This document shows positions 1 to 9,528 of a DNA stretch of 64,000 nucleotides, one piece after another. Under the pieces are notes generated by a model. That model made no database searches, was not told the origin of the DNA, and was given only the letters and a program-made list of their open reading frames with translations. The first letter of the stretch is position 1, and every line of letters starts with the position of its first letter. The translations under genes were made by a program, and so were the position numbers. Source of the stretch: Methanobacteriota archaeon (lineage in GTDB: Archaea > Thermoplasmatota > Thermoplasmata > RBG-16-68-12 > JAJISG01); the NCBI GenBank assembly GCA_030594205.1, contig JAUVFR010000002.1, positions 1 to 64,000 of the forward strand, written 5' to 3'.

Positions 1-3
1 ATC

Positions 4-312
4 ATGGGGCTGCTCTCGGACGAGGAGATAGAGGCACGGATCGGCGCATTGGAGGGATGGAAGCGAGAGGATCGCTTCATCCGACGGACCTTCAAATTCC
101 CCAGCTTCCTGAAAGCCATCAAGTTCATCAACCGGGTAGCGGAGCTGGCCGAGGAAGCCGATCACCATCCCGACCTGTACAACGTCTGGCGCTCTGTCAC
201 CCTGAAGTTCACCACCCACGACGAGGGCGGACTGACCGAAAGGGACTTCAAGATGGCGTCGAAGATCAACGCCCTCGACGTCGAGCCTCCGCAGCAGCCG
301 CCTACGGCATGA
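4..312 (+). CDS. 4a-hydroxytetrahydrobiopterin dehydratase (PCD/DCoH family)
   Basis: Small cytosolic enzyme of 102 residues, the usual length of the pterin-4a-carbinolamine dehydratase family. The family signature is present: EADHHPDLYNVW at residues 51-62 supplies the two active-site histidines (H54, H55), and TTHDEGGLTERD at 70-81 supplies the third (H72) and the conserved aspartate D81. Family enzymes dehydrate 4a-hydroxytetrahydropterins; in archaea without aromatic amino-acid hydroxylases a role in other pterin or molybdopterin chemistry is possible, so the physiological substrate is open. The start is three bases from the window edge, so a longer upstream start cannot be excluded, but the length already matches the family. 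A phosphatase gene follows 30 bp downstream on the same strand. Confidence 0.9.
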   Translation: MGLLSDEEIEARIGALEGWKREDRFIRRTFKFPSFLKAIKFINRVAELAEEADHHPDLYNVWRSVTLKFTTHDEGGLTERDFKMASKINALDVEPPQQPPTA

Positions 313-342
313 GGGCGGGAGTGGGGGCAATCGGCCGGTCCC

Positions 343-792
343 ATGCACTGGTACTGGATCGAGCCAGGCCGAATCGCGGGGGGGTCCTGTCCCCGGACCG
401 AAGATTTACCACGTCTCCTGGAGCAGGGATTCGAAAGGATCCTTTCGCTCCTGGAGGACCCCCGACAATCCGCGTACGACCCTGAGGAGGCGAGGGCCCG
501 GTTCGAGTGGTTCAACGTGCCTATGAAGGACCATCGGACCCCGGACGTAACCCAACTCTTGAAGGTCCACGAGCGGCTCCGGGACGATCCGTCGCGCCCG
601 GCCCTGGTCCACTGCTACGCAGGCATCGGCCGGACGGGACTCGTGGCCCTGTCTTACCTCATGGCGAACGGCCTGTCGGAGGCCGAGGCCACCAGCCGGG
701 TCGACGACTGGACGGGGGGCGCCTTCTCCTGGGAAATTCGCTCGAGGAGGCAGGAGATCCGCCGCCTCGTAAGGGAATTTCTGGCTCGCTAG
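343..792 (+). CDS. dual-specificity (cysteine-based) protein phosphatase
   Basis: A 149-residue cytosolic phosphatase. The C-x5-R signature is HCYAGIGRTG, giving nucleophile C91 and phosphate-binding R97; D63 in the segment VPMKDHRTPD is the likely general acid. Size and layout match the compact archaeal dual-specificity phosphatases, which dephosphorylate phosphoproteins or small phosphorylated substrates; the actual substrate cannot be read from sequence. The gene lies 30 bp after the pterin dehydratase and ends about 20 bp before the promoter of the 16S rRNA gene, so it is probably the last gene of its transcript. Confidence 0.88.
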   Translation: MHWYWIEPGRIAGGSCPRTEDLPRLLEQGFERILSLLEDPRQSAYDPEEARARFEWFNVPMKDHRTPDVTQLLKVHERLRDDPSRPALVHCYAGIGRTGLVALSYLMANGLSEAEATSRVDDWTGGAFSWEIRSRRQEIRRLVREFLAR

Positions 793-802
793 CCTCCCAC
801 CC

Positions 803-840
803 CGAAAGCCTAATATAGGCCACGGCACCATGAGACGGAT
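803..840 (+). promoter_or_regulatory. probable 16S rRNA promoter
   Basis: A purine-rich BRE-like stretch (803-810) is followed by a TATA-like box taatata at 811-817. This is the only AT-rich box between the phosphatase stop and the rRNA, predicting a start near 838-842 and a leader of about 205 nt before the mature 16S 5' end. Assigned by position and composition only. Confidence 0.5.
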
Positions 841-1045
841 ACGGTCCCGCCGTAGACCGAGTTGTAAGGCAGTTACGGCGAGGCTTTGGGCAGCACTCCT
901 GGCGAGGGTTGTGATTCGTGAGCAACCCGATCCGAGGCTGTCGACAGTGTGGGGAGACGAGAAACCCGGCATTCCGCCGAGACCTCTCCGATCCGACGCT
1001 CGACGACGTACGTTTGGCTTCCCTCAATTCCACCAGCCGCCGATC

Positions 1046-2753
<1,708 letters not shown>

Positions 2754-2769
2754 ACGCAATCTAAGCGGA

Positions 2770-2789
2770 GCCCGCCGGAAACGGCGGGC
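2770..2789 (+). other. GNRA-capped hairpin just after 16S
   Basis: A perfect 8-bp stem, gcccgccg with cggcgggc, closed by a gaaa tetraloop, starts 16 nt after the 16S 3' end. It is likely part of the pre-rRNA trailer (processing or stability). The right arm overlaps the start of the trailer repeat that reappears at 3766, where the left arm is missing. Confidence 0.6.
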
Positions 2790-2845
2790 CATGATGCTCT
2801 AGATGCTTTGGGCAGGTCGAACGACCTCGTCGAGCACCTTTTTTC
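2781..2845 (+). repeat. 16S trailer repeat, copy A, ending in a T6 tract (probable terminator)
   Basis: This 65-nt segment is repeated with roughly 85 percent identity at 3766-3828. Shared blocks include acggcgggcca, agatgct and acgacctcgtcgagc, and both copies end in six consecutive T residues, a typical archaeal intrinsic termination signal. The two copies flank the LAGLIDADG gene. Confidence 0.75.
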
Positions 2846-2962
2846 TTCCTTCGAGCGAGCGGGAGCTTTGCTCCTGGTGTCCTGGCCTTGGGGGATCAGG
2901 GTGCACTTTCACCCTCCCCCGAGGAACAGGGCCTTGAGGACGCGAACCCAGGGCCTGAAGAG

Positions 2963-3508
2963 ATGAGTCGGTCATATCTCCTGGGTGCTCTCCACGATGG
3001 CACGGTTCGGCACCGCACCATTCGAATCTGTCAAAAGGAAGAAGCCTACATCTCATTCCTTAAGCAGCTCATTGAGTCGCTTGGAGGACGCGCATGGACC
3101 TATCGAGAGGGGAAGACACGCGATCTCTATGTGGTCGAGTTTTCTCGTTCTTTCCTTGAACCCCATCGACTGTGCTCGCGCCGAGATGTGATTGACTATG
3201 TCCGAGGGTATTTCGACGCGGAAGGCGGGATTTCTTCCAACGCTCGAAGTCCCTATCTCTACTTCGCCCAGAAGGACCGGAAGGATCTGGAGGAGCTTCG
3301 TGGATTTCTCATCGGTCTGGCACTTGAAGTCGGCAGAATCCATAACCCGAGTCGGAGGGTCGACCCAGACTATTGGCGCTTCTATCTTAGGCGACGGTCA
3401 CTCCGAAGGTTCGCGGAACTGGTGGGTTCCTGGCATCCAAGAAAGTCCAAACTGCTCAATGAGATGAGCGAGTATCGGGGTTCATGGGCCCGGCCGATCA
3501 ACGAATGA
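2963..3508 (+). CDS. LAGLIDADG homing endonuclease (16S-linked)
   Basis: A 181-residue protein with two LAGLIDADG-type helices: LLGALHDGT at residues 6-14 and YVRGYFDAEGG at 79-89, each ending in the acidic residue that would bind the catalytic metal. This is the single-chain two-motif form, with half-domains of about 75 and 100 residues. The ATG at 2963 is chosen because the first motif starts six residues later; an in-frame extension to 2888 is low-complexity and not needed. The gene sits in the 16S trailer, 210 bp after the mature 16S end, flanked by two copies of a 65-nt repeat. Family members cut long target sites and promote homing of themselves or a nearby intron. It plausibly mobilises the ORF-less group I intron in the adjacent 16S gene, but that is inference. 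Confidence 0.87.
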   Translation: MSRSYLLGALHDGTVRHRTIRICQKEEAYISFLKQLIESLGGRAWTYREGKTRDLYVVEFSRSFLEPHRLCSRRDVIDYVRGYFDAEGGISSNARSPYLYFAQKDRKDLEELRGFLIGLALEVGRIHNPSRRVDPDYWRFYLRRRSLRRFAELVGSWHPRKSKLLNEMSEYRGSWARPINE

Positions 3509-3765
3509 GCTCCTCGATCCACTCTGGCATGATGCCAAGACTACCTGACCTCCGAGCTCGGGGATTGGCCTATTGATAAGACCGGGGTCGGCCAACTGTC
3601 GGATGGACTCGCCCTCCGGAATGTCTCGATTCTTCAGTCCAGATGCCTATACATCATATCCCTCGACCGCAGAAGTTCGCGGGGGATCATGGAGAGATTA
3701 CGGCGTAAGGTCCGAAGCTTCTTCCGCGGTCGGTGTCTCATCAAAGAGTTCACTCGGTTCGTAGG
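3509..3765. other. gap after the endonuclease gene: no gene recognised
   Basis: Together with the repeat that follows, this makes 368 bp without a recognised gene. No tRNA, strong promoter or conserved coding segment was seen. Short open frames here have no recognisable similarity. Confidence 0.5.
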
Positions 3766-3828
3766 ACGGCGGGCCACGATGCTCAAGATGCTATGGCAGG
3801 CCAGACGACCTCGTCGAGCCCTTTTTTC
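3766..3828 (+). repeat. 16S trailer repeat, copy B, ending in a T6 tract
   Basis: Imperfect direct copy of 2781-2845 (see copy A). The left arm of the GNRA hairpin is absent here. One of the two copies is probably the original end of the 16S transcription unit and the other arose when the endonuclease gene was inserted; the direction of duplication cannot be settled from one genome. Confidence 0.75.
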
Positions 3829-3876
3829 ATTCCCCCAGGAGAGCGGAAGCCCTGTGGCGGGCCGGGAGCCGCGCCT

Positions 3877-4233
3877 TTACCTCTCAATCTCGTGGACTAG
3901 CTCCGGCTTGATCCCCAGCACGGCCCGGTCCCCCCGCACGAGGATGGGTCGCTTGATCAGACCTGGATTCTCCACCATGAGTTGGATAAGTTCGTCCTCG
4001 GGGATTTCCCCATTCCTCAGGTCGAGCTCACGGTACATCCGGTCCCGAGGCCGGAGAAGCTCGCGTGCCGCGAGGGACAGCTTGCGAAGCAACGTTCGAA
4101 TCTCGTGGGCCGTAAGCCGCGCCTCAAACAGTTCAATCGGTTCGAAGGCGATTTTCCGCTCTTCCAGGTAGTCCGTGGCTCGCTTGCACGTCTTGCAGCC
4201 CTTGTGGACGTAGGCCTGGATAGGCTTGCTCAT
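3877..4233 (-). CDS. ArsC/Spx-family thioredoxin-fold protein
   Basis: A 118-residue protein with the thioredoxin-like ArsC/Spx fold: VHKGCKTCKRA gives C13 and C16 as a redox CxxC at the end of strand 1, and RPILVRG near residue 94 is the conserved arginine-proline segment of the family. Bacterial relatives are glutaredoxin-linked arsenate reductases or Spx-type regulators. The CxxC form is common in uncharacterised archaeal and bacterial members, so arsenate reduction is only one possibility and a thiol-disulfide role is equally likely. No arsenic-resistance genes are nearby. The gene lies between the 16S trailer repeat and tRNA-Pro, which is on the same strand just upstream. Confidence 0.82.
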   Translation of the reverse strand: MSKPIQAYVHKGCKTCKRATDYLEERKIAFEPIELFEARLTAHEIRTLLRKLSLAARELLRPRDRMYRELDLRNGEIPEDELIQLMVENPGLIKRPILVRGDRAVLGIKPELVHEIER

Positions 4234-4288
4234 GGCTGTTCCTCACAGGGGATCCCTCACGGGGACCAGGGAATCCCGGGTTGGCGAA

Positions 4289-4362
4289 TGGGGCCGCCCA
4301 GATTTGAACTGGAGTCTCCAGCTCCCGAAGCTGGAAGGATGACCAAGCTACCCTACGGCCCC
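4289..4362 (-). tRNA. tRNA-Pro (CGG), no intron
   Basis: A 74-nt cloverleaf read on the minus strand: acceptor ggggccg/cggcccc with discriminator A, D arm, anticodon stem ccagc/gctgg around loop ttcggga (anticodon CGG), and a T arm with loop ttcaaat. CCA is not encoded. An AT-rich box (around 4386-4400 on the plus strand) lies at promoter distance upstream. Confidence 0.95.
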
Positions 4363-4520
4363 TGGGGGTCGTTAGGCAGAGACGGGTATAGCCTTTACCG
4401 CGTCTGGAGGGCGGGAACCCTGGGCGAGTCGCGGCCCTGAGAGACTGCCTGCCCGGCCCCGCCTATCTCCCCGCGGCAAAGCCTGCTGCCGGGAGGCCTT
4501 CTCGGGCGGGGAAATCGGCC

Positions 4521-4535
4521 ACCAATAATTATAAG
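4521..4535 (+). promoter_or_regulatory. TATA box for the START-like membrane protein gene
   Basis: The AT-rich segment caataattataagcc is isolated in GC-rich sequence and predicts transcription from about 4550-4560. That favours the ATG at 4578, preceded by a G-rich ribosome-binding stretch, over an in-frame ATG at 4545. Confidence 0.6.
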
Positions 4536-4577
4536 CCATTTCCCATGTTTCTAGGACCTCATCGGGGGAGGGGACCG

Positions 4578-5576
4578 ATGGCTAAGGGGGAGAGTGAGAA
4601 GAGCGGAGGCGAATACTCCGCAAGCGTGCGCCGCAAGCAGAAGACCAAGCTCAAGGCGAAGAAGCACTGGTCCCTCCGCCGGGTCGCGGCCGTGGTCGGC
4701 TTCATCGCCGCTTCGCTGGCCGTCCTGGCGTTTGCCACGACCTTCTTTCCCATCCCAGGCGCCGAGAACATCTTCGGCCGGATGCTCGCCATCTTCCGGG
4801 TGGTCCGCGAGACCATCAACGACTTCTTCGCGAGCTTTATCAACATCCCGTTGCCTGCGCCCCTCATTGGTCTTGGCGACATCGTCATCGTTGCCGTGAT
4901 CGTCGCCCTCCTCATTTTCCTCCTCCGCGTGGCCGAGCCGGACGTCGTCCGCAAGATTGACGAGATGATGATGGTCATGCGGACACGGACGGAAGCGGTC
5001 AGGAAGAAGGATGAGGCTCAGAAGGAGGTCGCATCTGAGACCCCGGCTCCGCCCCCTTTCATTCCGTTTCCCATGGCCTATCCTTCCCAAGGGAGACAGA
5101 CCCAGAACCTTCAGTTCTCGGCCTCGGCCGTGGTGAACGCCCCTCGCGCCCAGGTGTGGGAGGTCCTCAACCAGGTCGTGTACGTGCCCACCTGTGGCGA
5201 GATTCTGGACTCCGTGGAAGTGCTGGGGAAGCTCGCGAACGCGCTGACTTGGGAAGGCACGATCCGGGCGGGTCGAAAGGAGTTTCCCGTGGAGGGTACG
5301 ACGACCCTCTACCCCCCGACCCGCATGGAAGTGGCCTGTCACCGCGGGGCCCTCCAGGGATTCCGAGGGGTCCTGAGCCTGGTGGACGTGCCCGGAGGGA
5401 CGCGACTCACCGAGACCGCCGAGTTCGATGTGGGTGCCATTCCCGACGAGTACGCTCCGGTGGCCAACACGCTCCGAGCGAAGGGCTCCGAAATCCTCAT
5501 CCGCGACCTGGAGCACTTCGACCAGCTGGTCCAAGCGCTCGCCAGCCCGAAGGGCGAACCGGAGACCCCCGAATAG
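4578..5576 (+). CDS. membrane-anchored START/SRPBCC-like protein
   Basis: A 332-residue protein. A basic N terminus (residues 15-35) precedes two predicted membrane helices (about 35-58 and 97-117) joined by a short amphipathic segment. A proline-rich linker (about 154-175) leads to a C-terminal domain (about 178-320) that looks like an SRPBCC/polyketide-cyclase fold: ASAVVNAPRAQVWEVL, then alternating strands and a long final helix (about 297-320). This superfamily binds hydrophobic ligands; the ligand here is unknown. With both termini on the same side, the binding domain is most likely cytoplasmic. The start at 4578 fits the TATA box and a gggggagggg stretch upstream. Confidence 0.7.
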   Translation: MAKGESEKSGGEYSASVRRKQKTKLKAKKHWSLRRVAAVVGFIAASLAVLAFATTFFPIPGAENIFGRMLAIFRVVRETINDFFASFINIPLPAPLIGLGDIVIVAVIVALLIFLLRVAEPDVVRKIDEMMMVMRTRTEAVRKKDEAQKEVASETPAPPPFIPFPMAYPSQGRQTQNLQFSASAVVNAPRAQVWEVLNQVVYVPTCGEILDSVEVLGKLANALTWEGTIRAGRKEFPVEGTTTLYPPTRMEVACHRGALQGFRGVLSLVDVPGGTRLTETAEFDVGAIPDEYAPVANTLRAKGSEILIRDLEHFDQLVQALASPKGEPETPE

Positions 5577-5635
5577 CTCGGTCGAGGAGCATCGGACCGC
5601 GCGTCCTCAAATAGCTGGCTCCGATTCTCTGAGCC

Positions 5636-6070
5636 ATGGGCATGGCGCTCCTGCCCAAGGTCCTCCTCTTCGCGGACGGTGCGGCACGCGGGAATCCGGG
5701 TCCCGCGGCTTCAGGCGTCGTCCTTTGCGATGGTTTCGAAAACATCCTCGCGGAGCATCGGCAATCCATCGGTCGTGCCACGAACAACGAGGCGGAGTAC
5801 CGCGCTCTCATCCGCGGACTGGACCTGGCCGCGCAACACACCCGGGCCAAGGTCGAGGTCTACATGGACAGCCAACTCGTCATCAATCAGATGAATGGGG
5901 AGTGGAAGATCAATCAGGCCCGGCTCGCCAGGCTGGCCGCGAAGGCCAAGGAGAAGGCGGCACGGTTTCAGGAGGTGACGTACGAATACGTCCCCCGCAG
6001 CCACCGGAAGATCAAGGAGGCGGACACCCAGGCCAATCAGGCACTGGACGAGCGCTACGGTCGGGGCTAG
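5636..6070 (+). CDS. rnhA: ribonuclease HI-like protein
   Basis: A 144-residue type 1 RNase H. It cleaves RNA in RNA-DNA hybrids, for example during primer removal. The catalytic set is intact: D14 in FADGAARGNPGPA, E52 in NNEAEYRAL, D78 in YMDSQLVI and D130 in KEADTQANQALD. The protein lacks the basic protrusion helix of E. coli RNase HI, as do other archaeal type 1 enzymes. The start could be the ATG at 5636 or 5642; both keep the core. The gene stands alone, followed by the promoter of the regulator-mevalonate operon. Confidence 0.92.
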   Translation: MGMALLPKVLLFADGAARGNPGPAASGVVLCDGFENILAEHRQSIGRATNNEAEYRALIRGLDLAAQHTRAKVEVYMDSQLVINQMNGEWKINQARLARLAAKAKEKAARFQEVTYEYVPRSHRKIKEADTQANQALDERYGRG

Positions 6071-6100
6071 TTCGCGGATTGCCGATATTCGGTTCGACAC

Positions 6101-6112
6101 GTTTAAGTAAAC
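6101..6112 (+). promoter_or_regulatory. TATA box overlapping a perfect inverted repeat (candidate operator)
   Basis: gttta-ag-taaac is a perfect 5-bp inverted repeat with a 2-nt spacer. It sits where a TATA box should be for a near-leaderless start at 6135. A dimeric HTH protein bound here would block TBP, so self-repression by the regulator at 6135 is plausible. Confidence 0.5.
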
Positions 6113-6134
6113 TCGGTGGCCTTGGCGGCCCTGG

Positions 6135-6848
6135 ATGGAAACCTCCCTCCCGGAGAAGATGGCCGGGGAAATCACCCTCTCCGACAACCCTGGCAAGACG
6201 ATTCGGAAGTGGCGGGAGGAGCTCCGGATTTCCCAGAAGGAGCTGGCGCTGCATCTCGAGATGTCCCCGTCCGTCATCAGCGACTACGAGTCGGGCCGCC
6301 GCCGATCCCCGGGGATTCGCACGATTCGCCGCATGGTGGAGGCCCTCCTGGACGTCGATCGTCTGTCCGGCCGCGGCGTGGCCAAGAAGTTCAAGGTCAC
6401 CCCTCACGAGGCGATTCCCAGCATGGCGGAGTTCCTCGAACCGATCTCCGCCACTGAGTTCGTCCGGGTCATCGAGGGACGAAGCCTGACCGCCTTCGAC
6501 TCCCATCAGCGGCAGATCCACGGCTACACGGTGATCGACAGCCTGCGCGCCATCGCCACGTTGGACGCCACCGACTATCCTCGGGTCTACGGATGGAGCA
6601 GCGAGCGGGCCCTCCTCTTCACGGGGGTCAAGTATGGCCGCTCCCCCATGGTCGCGGTTCGTACCCACTTCCTGAAGCCCGCCATGGTGGTGTACGTGCA
6701 GCCCGAGAATGTGGACGAGCTGGCAGTGGAGCTCGCCAAACTGGAGAACGTGATCCTGGCGCGGACCGAGATGGATCCGCCCGTCGTCATCGAGAGACTG
6801 GAGAGTCTGGTCATGCAGCTTAACACATCAGCCAAGATGGAGTTGTGA
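6135..6848 (+). CDS. XRE-type HTH transcriptional regulator (COG1709-like)
   Basis: A 237-residue regulator. The HTH lies at about residues 18-72: KTIRKWREELRISQKELAL, then SVISDYESGRRRSPG, a standard XRE/Cro recognition segment. The C-terminal domain (about 95-230) resembles the archaeal COG1709 family and probably binds a ligand or dimerises. It is the first gene of a four-gene run; the HMG-CoA synthase gene starts 9 bp after its stop. In many archaea a regulator of this type precedes HMG-CoA synthase, so control of isoprenoid synthesis is likely. An inverted repeat over its TATA box suggests autoregulation. Confidence 0.85.
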   Translation: METSLPEKMAGEITLSDNPGKTIRKWREELRISQKELALHLEMSPSVISDYESGRRRSPGIRTIRRMVEALLDVDRLSGRGVAKKFKVTPHEAIPSMAEFLEPISATEFVRVIEGRSLTAFDSHQRQIHGYTVIDSLRAIATLDATDYPRVYGWSSERALLFTGVKYGRSPMVAVRTHFLKPAMVVYVQPENVDELAVELAKLENVILARTEMDPPVVIERLESLVMQLNTSAKMEL

Positions 6849-6857
6849 GGTCTGCCC

Positions 6858-7913
6858 ATGGATGTCGGCATCGTGAGCTACGGGGCCTACGTGCCCCGCT
6901 ATCGAATCGCGCCCGAGGAAATTGCCCGGGTCTGGGGAGCGGACGGGGTGGCCTTGGCCCGCAGCCTGGCGATTACCCGGAAGAGCGTGCCGGGTCCCGA
7001 CGAAGACGTCATTACCATTAGCGTAGAGGCCGCCCGCCAGGCCATGGACCGCGCAGGGATCGACCCCCAAGACATCGGAGCCGTCTACGTTGGATCCGAA
7101 AGCCACCCGTACGCGGTGAAGCCCACCGCGACCGTCGTCGCCGAGGCCATCGGCGCCACGCCTGACCTGACGGCAGCAGACTTTGAGTTTGCCTGCAAAG
7201 CGGGGACGGCCGCCATTCAGACTTGCATGGGCCTCGTGGGGTCCGGCATGGTGAAATACGGGATGGCCATCGGCTCGGACACGTCCCAGGGTGCGCCGGG
7301 TGACGTCTTGGAGTATTCCGCTTCCGCCGGGGGGGCCGCCATCCTGATAGGGCAGGATCCGGTCATCGCGAAGATCAATGCGACCTCTTCCTGCACGACC
7401 GACACCCCCGATTTCTGGCGGCGGGAGGGGGCGCAGTACCCGAGCCACGGCGGCCGCTTCACGGGGGAGCCGGCGTACTTCAAGCACACCCTCCGCTGCA
7501 GTTCGAACCTCTTCGAGGAGATGGGGACGGAGGCCAGCGACTACAACTTCGCCGTCTTCCACCAGCCCAACGGAAAGTTCCCCCTTCGGGCTGCCAAGAA
7601 GCTGGGGTTCACCGAGGAGCAAGTGAAGACCGGGATGCTCGTGCGCGAGATTGGCAACACCTATTCCGGGGCCGTCATCCTGGGTCTCTGTGCGATCCTC
7701 GACGACGCGAAACCCGGGGACCGCATCTTCATGGTCGGATACGGCTCGGGGGCGGGCTCCGATGGCTTCGACATCACCGTGACGGACGGAATCGAGAAGA
7801 TGCCCCAGAAACCGGCTTGGAAGGTCTGGAACCAGGCGGCGAAGAACCAGGAGATCGACTACGTCACCTACGCGCGATTCCGGGGCAAGATTGCCATGCC
7901 CACGGGGGCCTAG
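6858..7913 (+). CDS. hydroxymethylglutaryl-CoA synthase, archaeal type
   Basis: A 351-residue enzyme that condenses acetyl-CoA with acetoacetyl-CoA to HMG-CoA, the second step of the mevalonate pathway to archaeal isoprenoid lipids. Catalytic residues are intact: E81 in [14 protein letters not shown], nucleophile C113 in [11 protein letters not shown] and H235 in [10 protein letters not shown]. Length is typical of archaeal HMGS. The thiolase-like gene starts 1 bp after its stop and the DUF35 gene follows, which is the classic archaeal trio whose products form one channelling complex in Methanothermococcus (Vogeli and co-workers, 2018). Confidence 0.95.
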   Translation: MDVGIVSYGAYVPRYRIAPEEIARVWGADGVALARSLAITRKSVPGPDEDVITISVEAARQAMDRAGIDPQDIGAVYVGSESHPYAVKPTATVVAEAIGATPDLTAADFEFACKAGTAAIQTCMGLVGSGMVKYGMAIGSDTSQGAPGDVLEYSASAGGAAILIGQDPVIAKINATSSCTTDTPDFWRREGAQYPSHGGRFTGEPAYFKHTLRCSSNLFEEMGTEASDYNFAVFHQPNGKFPLRAAKKLGFTEEQVKTGMLVREIGNTYSGAVILGLCAILDDAKPGDRIFMVGYGSGAGSDGFDITVTDGIEKMPQKPAWKVWNQAAKNQEIDYVTYARFRGKIAMPTGA

Positions 7914-7914
7914 C

Positions 7915-9084
7915 GTGCGGGACGTCGCCATCATCGGGGTCGGAGACACTCGGTTCGGGGAGATTTGGGACAAGTCCTTCCGGGAAATCGGCATCGAGGC
8001 CGGCCTCAAGGCCTTGGAGGACGCCAACGTCGGGGCGGAACAGATCGATGCCCTCTACGTGGGGAACATGTCCGCGGGGAAATTCATCGACCAGGAGCAC
8101 GTCTCGGCCCTCGTCGCCGACTACGCCGGGTTGGCGAACCAGCATCCGGCCACCTTCCGTCTGGAGGGCGGCGGCGCGGGCGGGGGTCTCGCCCTGGCCA
8201 GCGCCTTCATGGCCGTGGCCTCCGGCCTATGGGATGTGGTGGTGGCCGGCGGCGCGGAGAAGATGACGGACGTGGGGGAAGAGGAGGCGAATCGCATCCT
8301 GTCCTCCACGGCCGACCAGGAATGGGAGACCGTTTTCGGGGCCACCCACGCGGCCCTCCATGCCATGGTGGCACGTCGGCACATGTACGACTTCGGCACG
8401 ACGAGAGAGCAGCTCGCCGCTGTCGCGGTGAAGAACCACCGAAACGGGGCCAAGAACCCAAATGCCCAGTACCAACGGGAGCTAACCCTCGAGGCCGTGC
8501 TCGAGGCCCCGGTCGTGGCGGACCCACTGGGGGTGTTGGACTGCGCCCCCCTCTCCGACGGGGCGGCGGTGGTCGTTCTCTGCCCGATGGACATGGCCCG
8601 GAAGTTCAACGACACCCCCGTTCGCATCGTCGGTCTGGGCGTTGCCAGCGACACCATCGCCCTCCACGATCGCCGGGATATCACGACGATGGATAGCACC
8701 GTGGTGGCGGGCAAGAGGGCACTCCACATGGCCAAGGTCGGCACCGACGAGATCCAGCTCGCCGAGGTGCACGACAACTACACGATCAGCGAGATCCTCG
8801 CCATTGAGGACCTCCGCTTCGTAGAGAAAGGGAAGGGAGGCCCTGCGACCGAGGAAGGGGTGACCGAGCTCGACGGCGACATCGCCGTGAACCCGTCCGG
8901 CGGCTTGAAGGCCCGGGGGCAACCCGTGGGGGCGACGGGCATCGCCCAGGCCGTCGAGGTCGTCCGACAACTGCGAGGCGAGGCCGACGCCCGCCAGGTC
9001 GACGGGGCCGAGGTCGGTCTCACCCACGTCCAGGGGGGCACGGGCGCCACCGCCGTGGTTCACGTCTTTCGGAGGGAGAACTGA
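7915..9084 (+). CDS. archaeal thiolase-family protein (acetyl-CoA acetyltransferase) lacking the usual nucleophilic cysteine
   Basis: A 389-residue thiolase-fold protein of the archaeal/SCP2 type, middle gene of the HMGS-thiolase-DUF35 trio. Family members make acetoacetyl-CoA from two acetyl-CoA. The GTG at 7915 is chosen over an ATG at 7891 because it is 1 bp after the HMGS stop and starts the fold directly (VRDVAIIGVGDTRFG). Oddly, the segment that normally reads R-V-E-A-A-C-A-S-G-G here reads RLEGGGAGGG (residues 82-91), so the acylated cysteine appears replaced by G87. The C-terminal motif normally GHPxGATG is GQPVGATG. The histidine motif EVHDNYTISE is kept. It may be catalytically altered or act as a scaffold; the residue assignment is from memory of the family and needs an alignment. 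Confidence 0.85.
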   Translation: MRDVAIIGVGDTRFGEIWDKSFREIGIEAGLKALEDANVGAEQIDALYVGNMSAGKFIDQEHVSALVADYAGLANQHPATFRLEGGGAGGGLALASAFMAVASGLWDVVVAGGAEKMTDVGEEEANRILSSTADQEWETVFGATHAALHAMVARRHMYDFGTTREQLAAVAVKNHRNGAKNPNAQYQRELTLEAVLEAPVVADPLGVLDCAPLSDGAAVVVLCPMDMARKFNDTPVRIVGLGVASDTIALHDRRDITTMDSTVVAGKRALHMAKVGTDEIQLAEVHDNYTISEILAIEDLRFVEKGKGGPATEEGVTELDGDIAVNPSGGLKARGQPVGATGIAQAVEVVRQLRGEADARQVDGAEVGLTHVQGGTGATAVVHVFRREN

Positions 9085-9085
9085 G

Positions 9086-9505
9086 ATGGCGATTCCCCGT
9101 TTCTGGCGTGAGATTCAGAGCCGCTACAACCTGGTAGGAACCCGTTGCGGCAACTGCGGCACCCTCGACTTTCCACCCAGGGATGTCTGCCCGAAGTGCG
9201 GCCGGAAGAGCGTCGGGAAGATGGAGAAGGTCCCCCTGAGCGACAGCGGCACCGTCGTCTCTTACACAACCATCCACCATGCCCCCAAGGGGTTCGACGG
9301 GACGAAACCCTACCTGCTTGCCATTGTCGAGCTGAAGGACGGCGCCCGTCTGACGAGCCAGATCATCGACTGTGACCCGGCGGACATCGCGATCGGCATG
9401 CCCGTGGAGGCCACCTTCCGGAAACTCGGCCAGGACGGCGCGTCGGGAATCATCTACTACGGGTACAAGTTTCGACCTTCCCTGCCCGCGACGGAGGAGA
9501 CGTGA
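9086..9505 (+). CDS. DUF35 zinc-ribbon/OB-fold protein, HMGS-thiolase bridging subunit
   Basis: A 139-residue protein with an N-terminal rubredoxin-like zinc ribbon (CGNCG at about 21-25 and CPKCG at about 35-39) and an OB-fold CoA-binding domain (about 50-135). In the characterised archaeal complex this subunit bridges HMGS and thiolase and supplies a shared CoA-binding site so acetoacetyl-CoA is channelled. It starts 1 bp after the preceding stop, so it is translationally linked. All four zinc ligands are present, which suggests an assembled complex even though the thiolase active site looks changed. Confidence 0.92.
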   Translation: MAIPRFWREIQSRYNLVGTRCGNCGTLDFPPRDVCPKCGRKSVGKMEKVPLSDSGTVVSYTTIHHAPKGFDGTKPYLLAIVELKDGARLTSQIIDCDPADIAIGMPVEATFRKLGQDGASGIIYYGYKFRPSLPATEET

Positions 9506-9528
9506 GGTCCCCCCCCGGGGACCCTGAA

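Noticed and set aside
406..972. Long minus-strand open frame opposite the phosphatase gene
   Set aside because: High GC makes long antisense frames common; the sequence is arginine- and proline-rich with no family features and mirrors a clear gene on the other strand.
4363..4520. GC-rich spacer between tRNA-Pro and the START-like gene as a possible structured RNA
   Set aside because: Some complementary segments can be found, but no known fold (5S, 7S, RNase P, riboswitch) could be matched.
4551..5534. Long minus-strand frame opposite the START-like gene
   Set aside because: Composition is histidine- and aspartate-rich low complexity typical of antisense reading; the plus strand has membrane helices, a TATA box and a folded domain.
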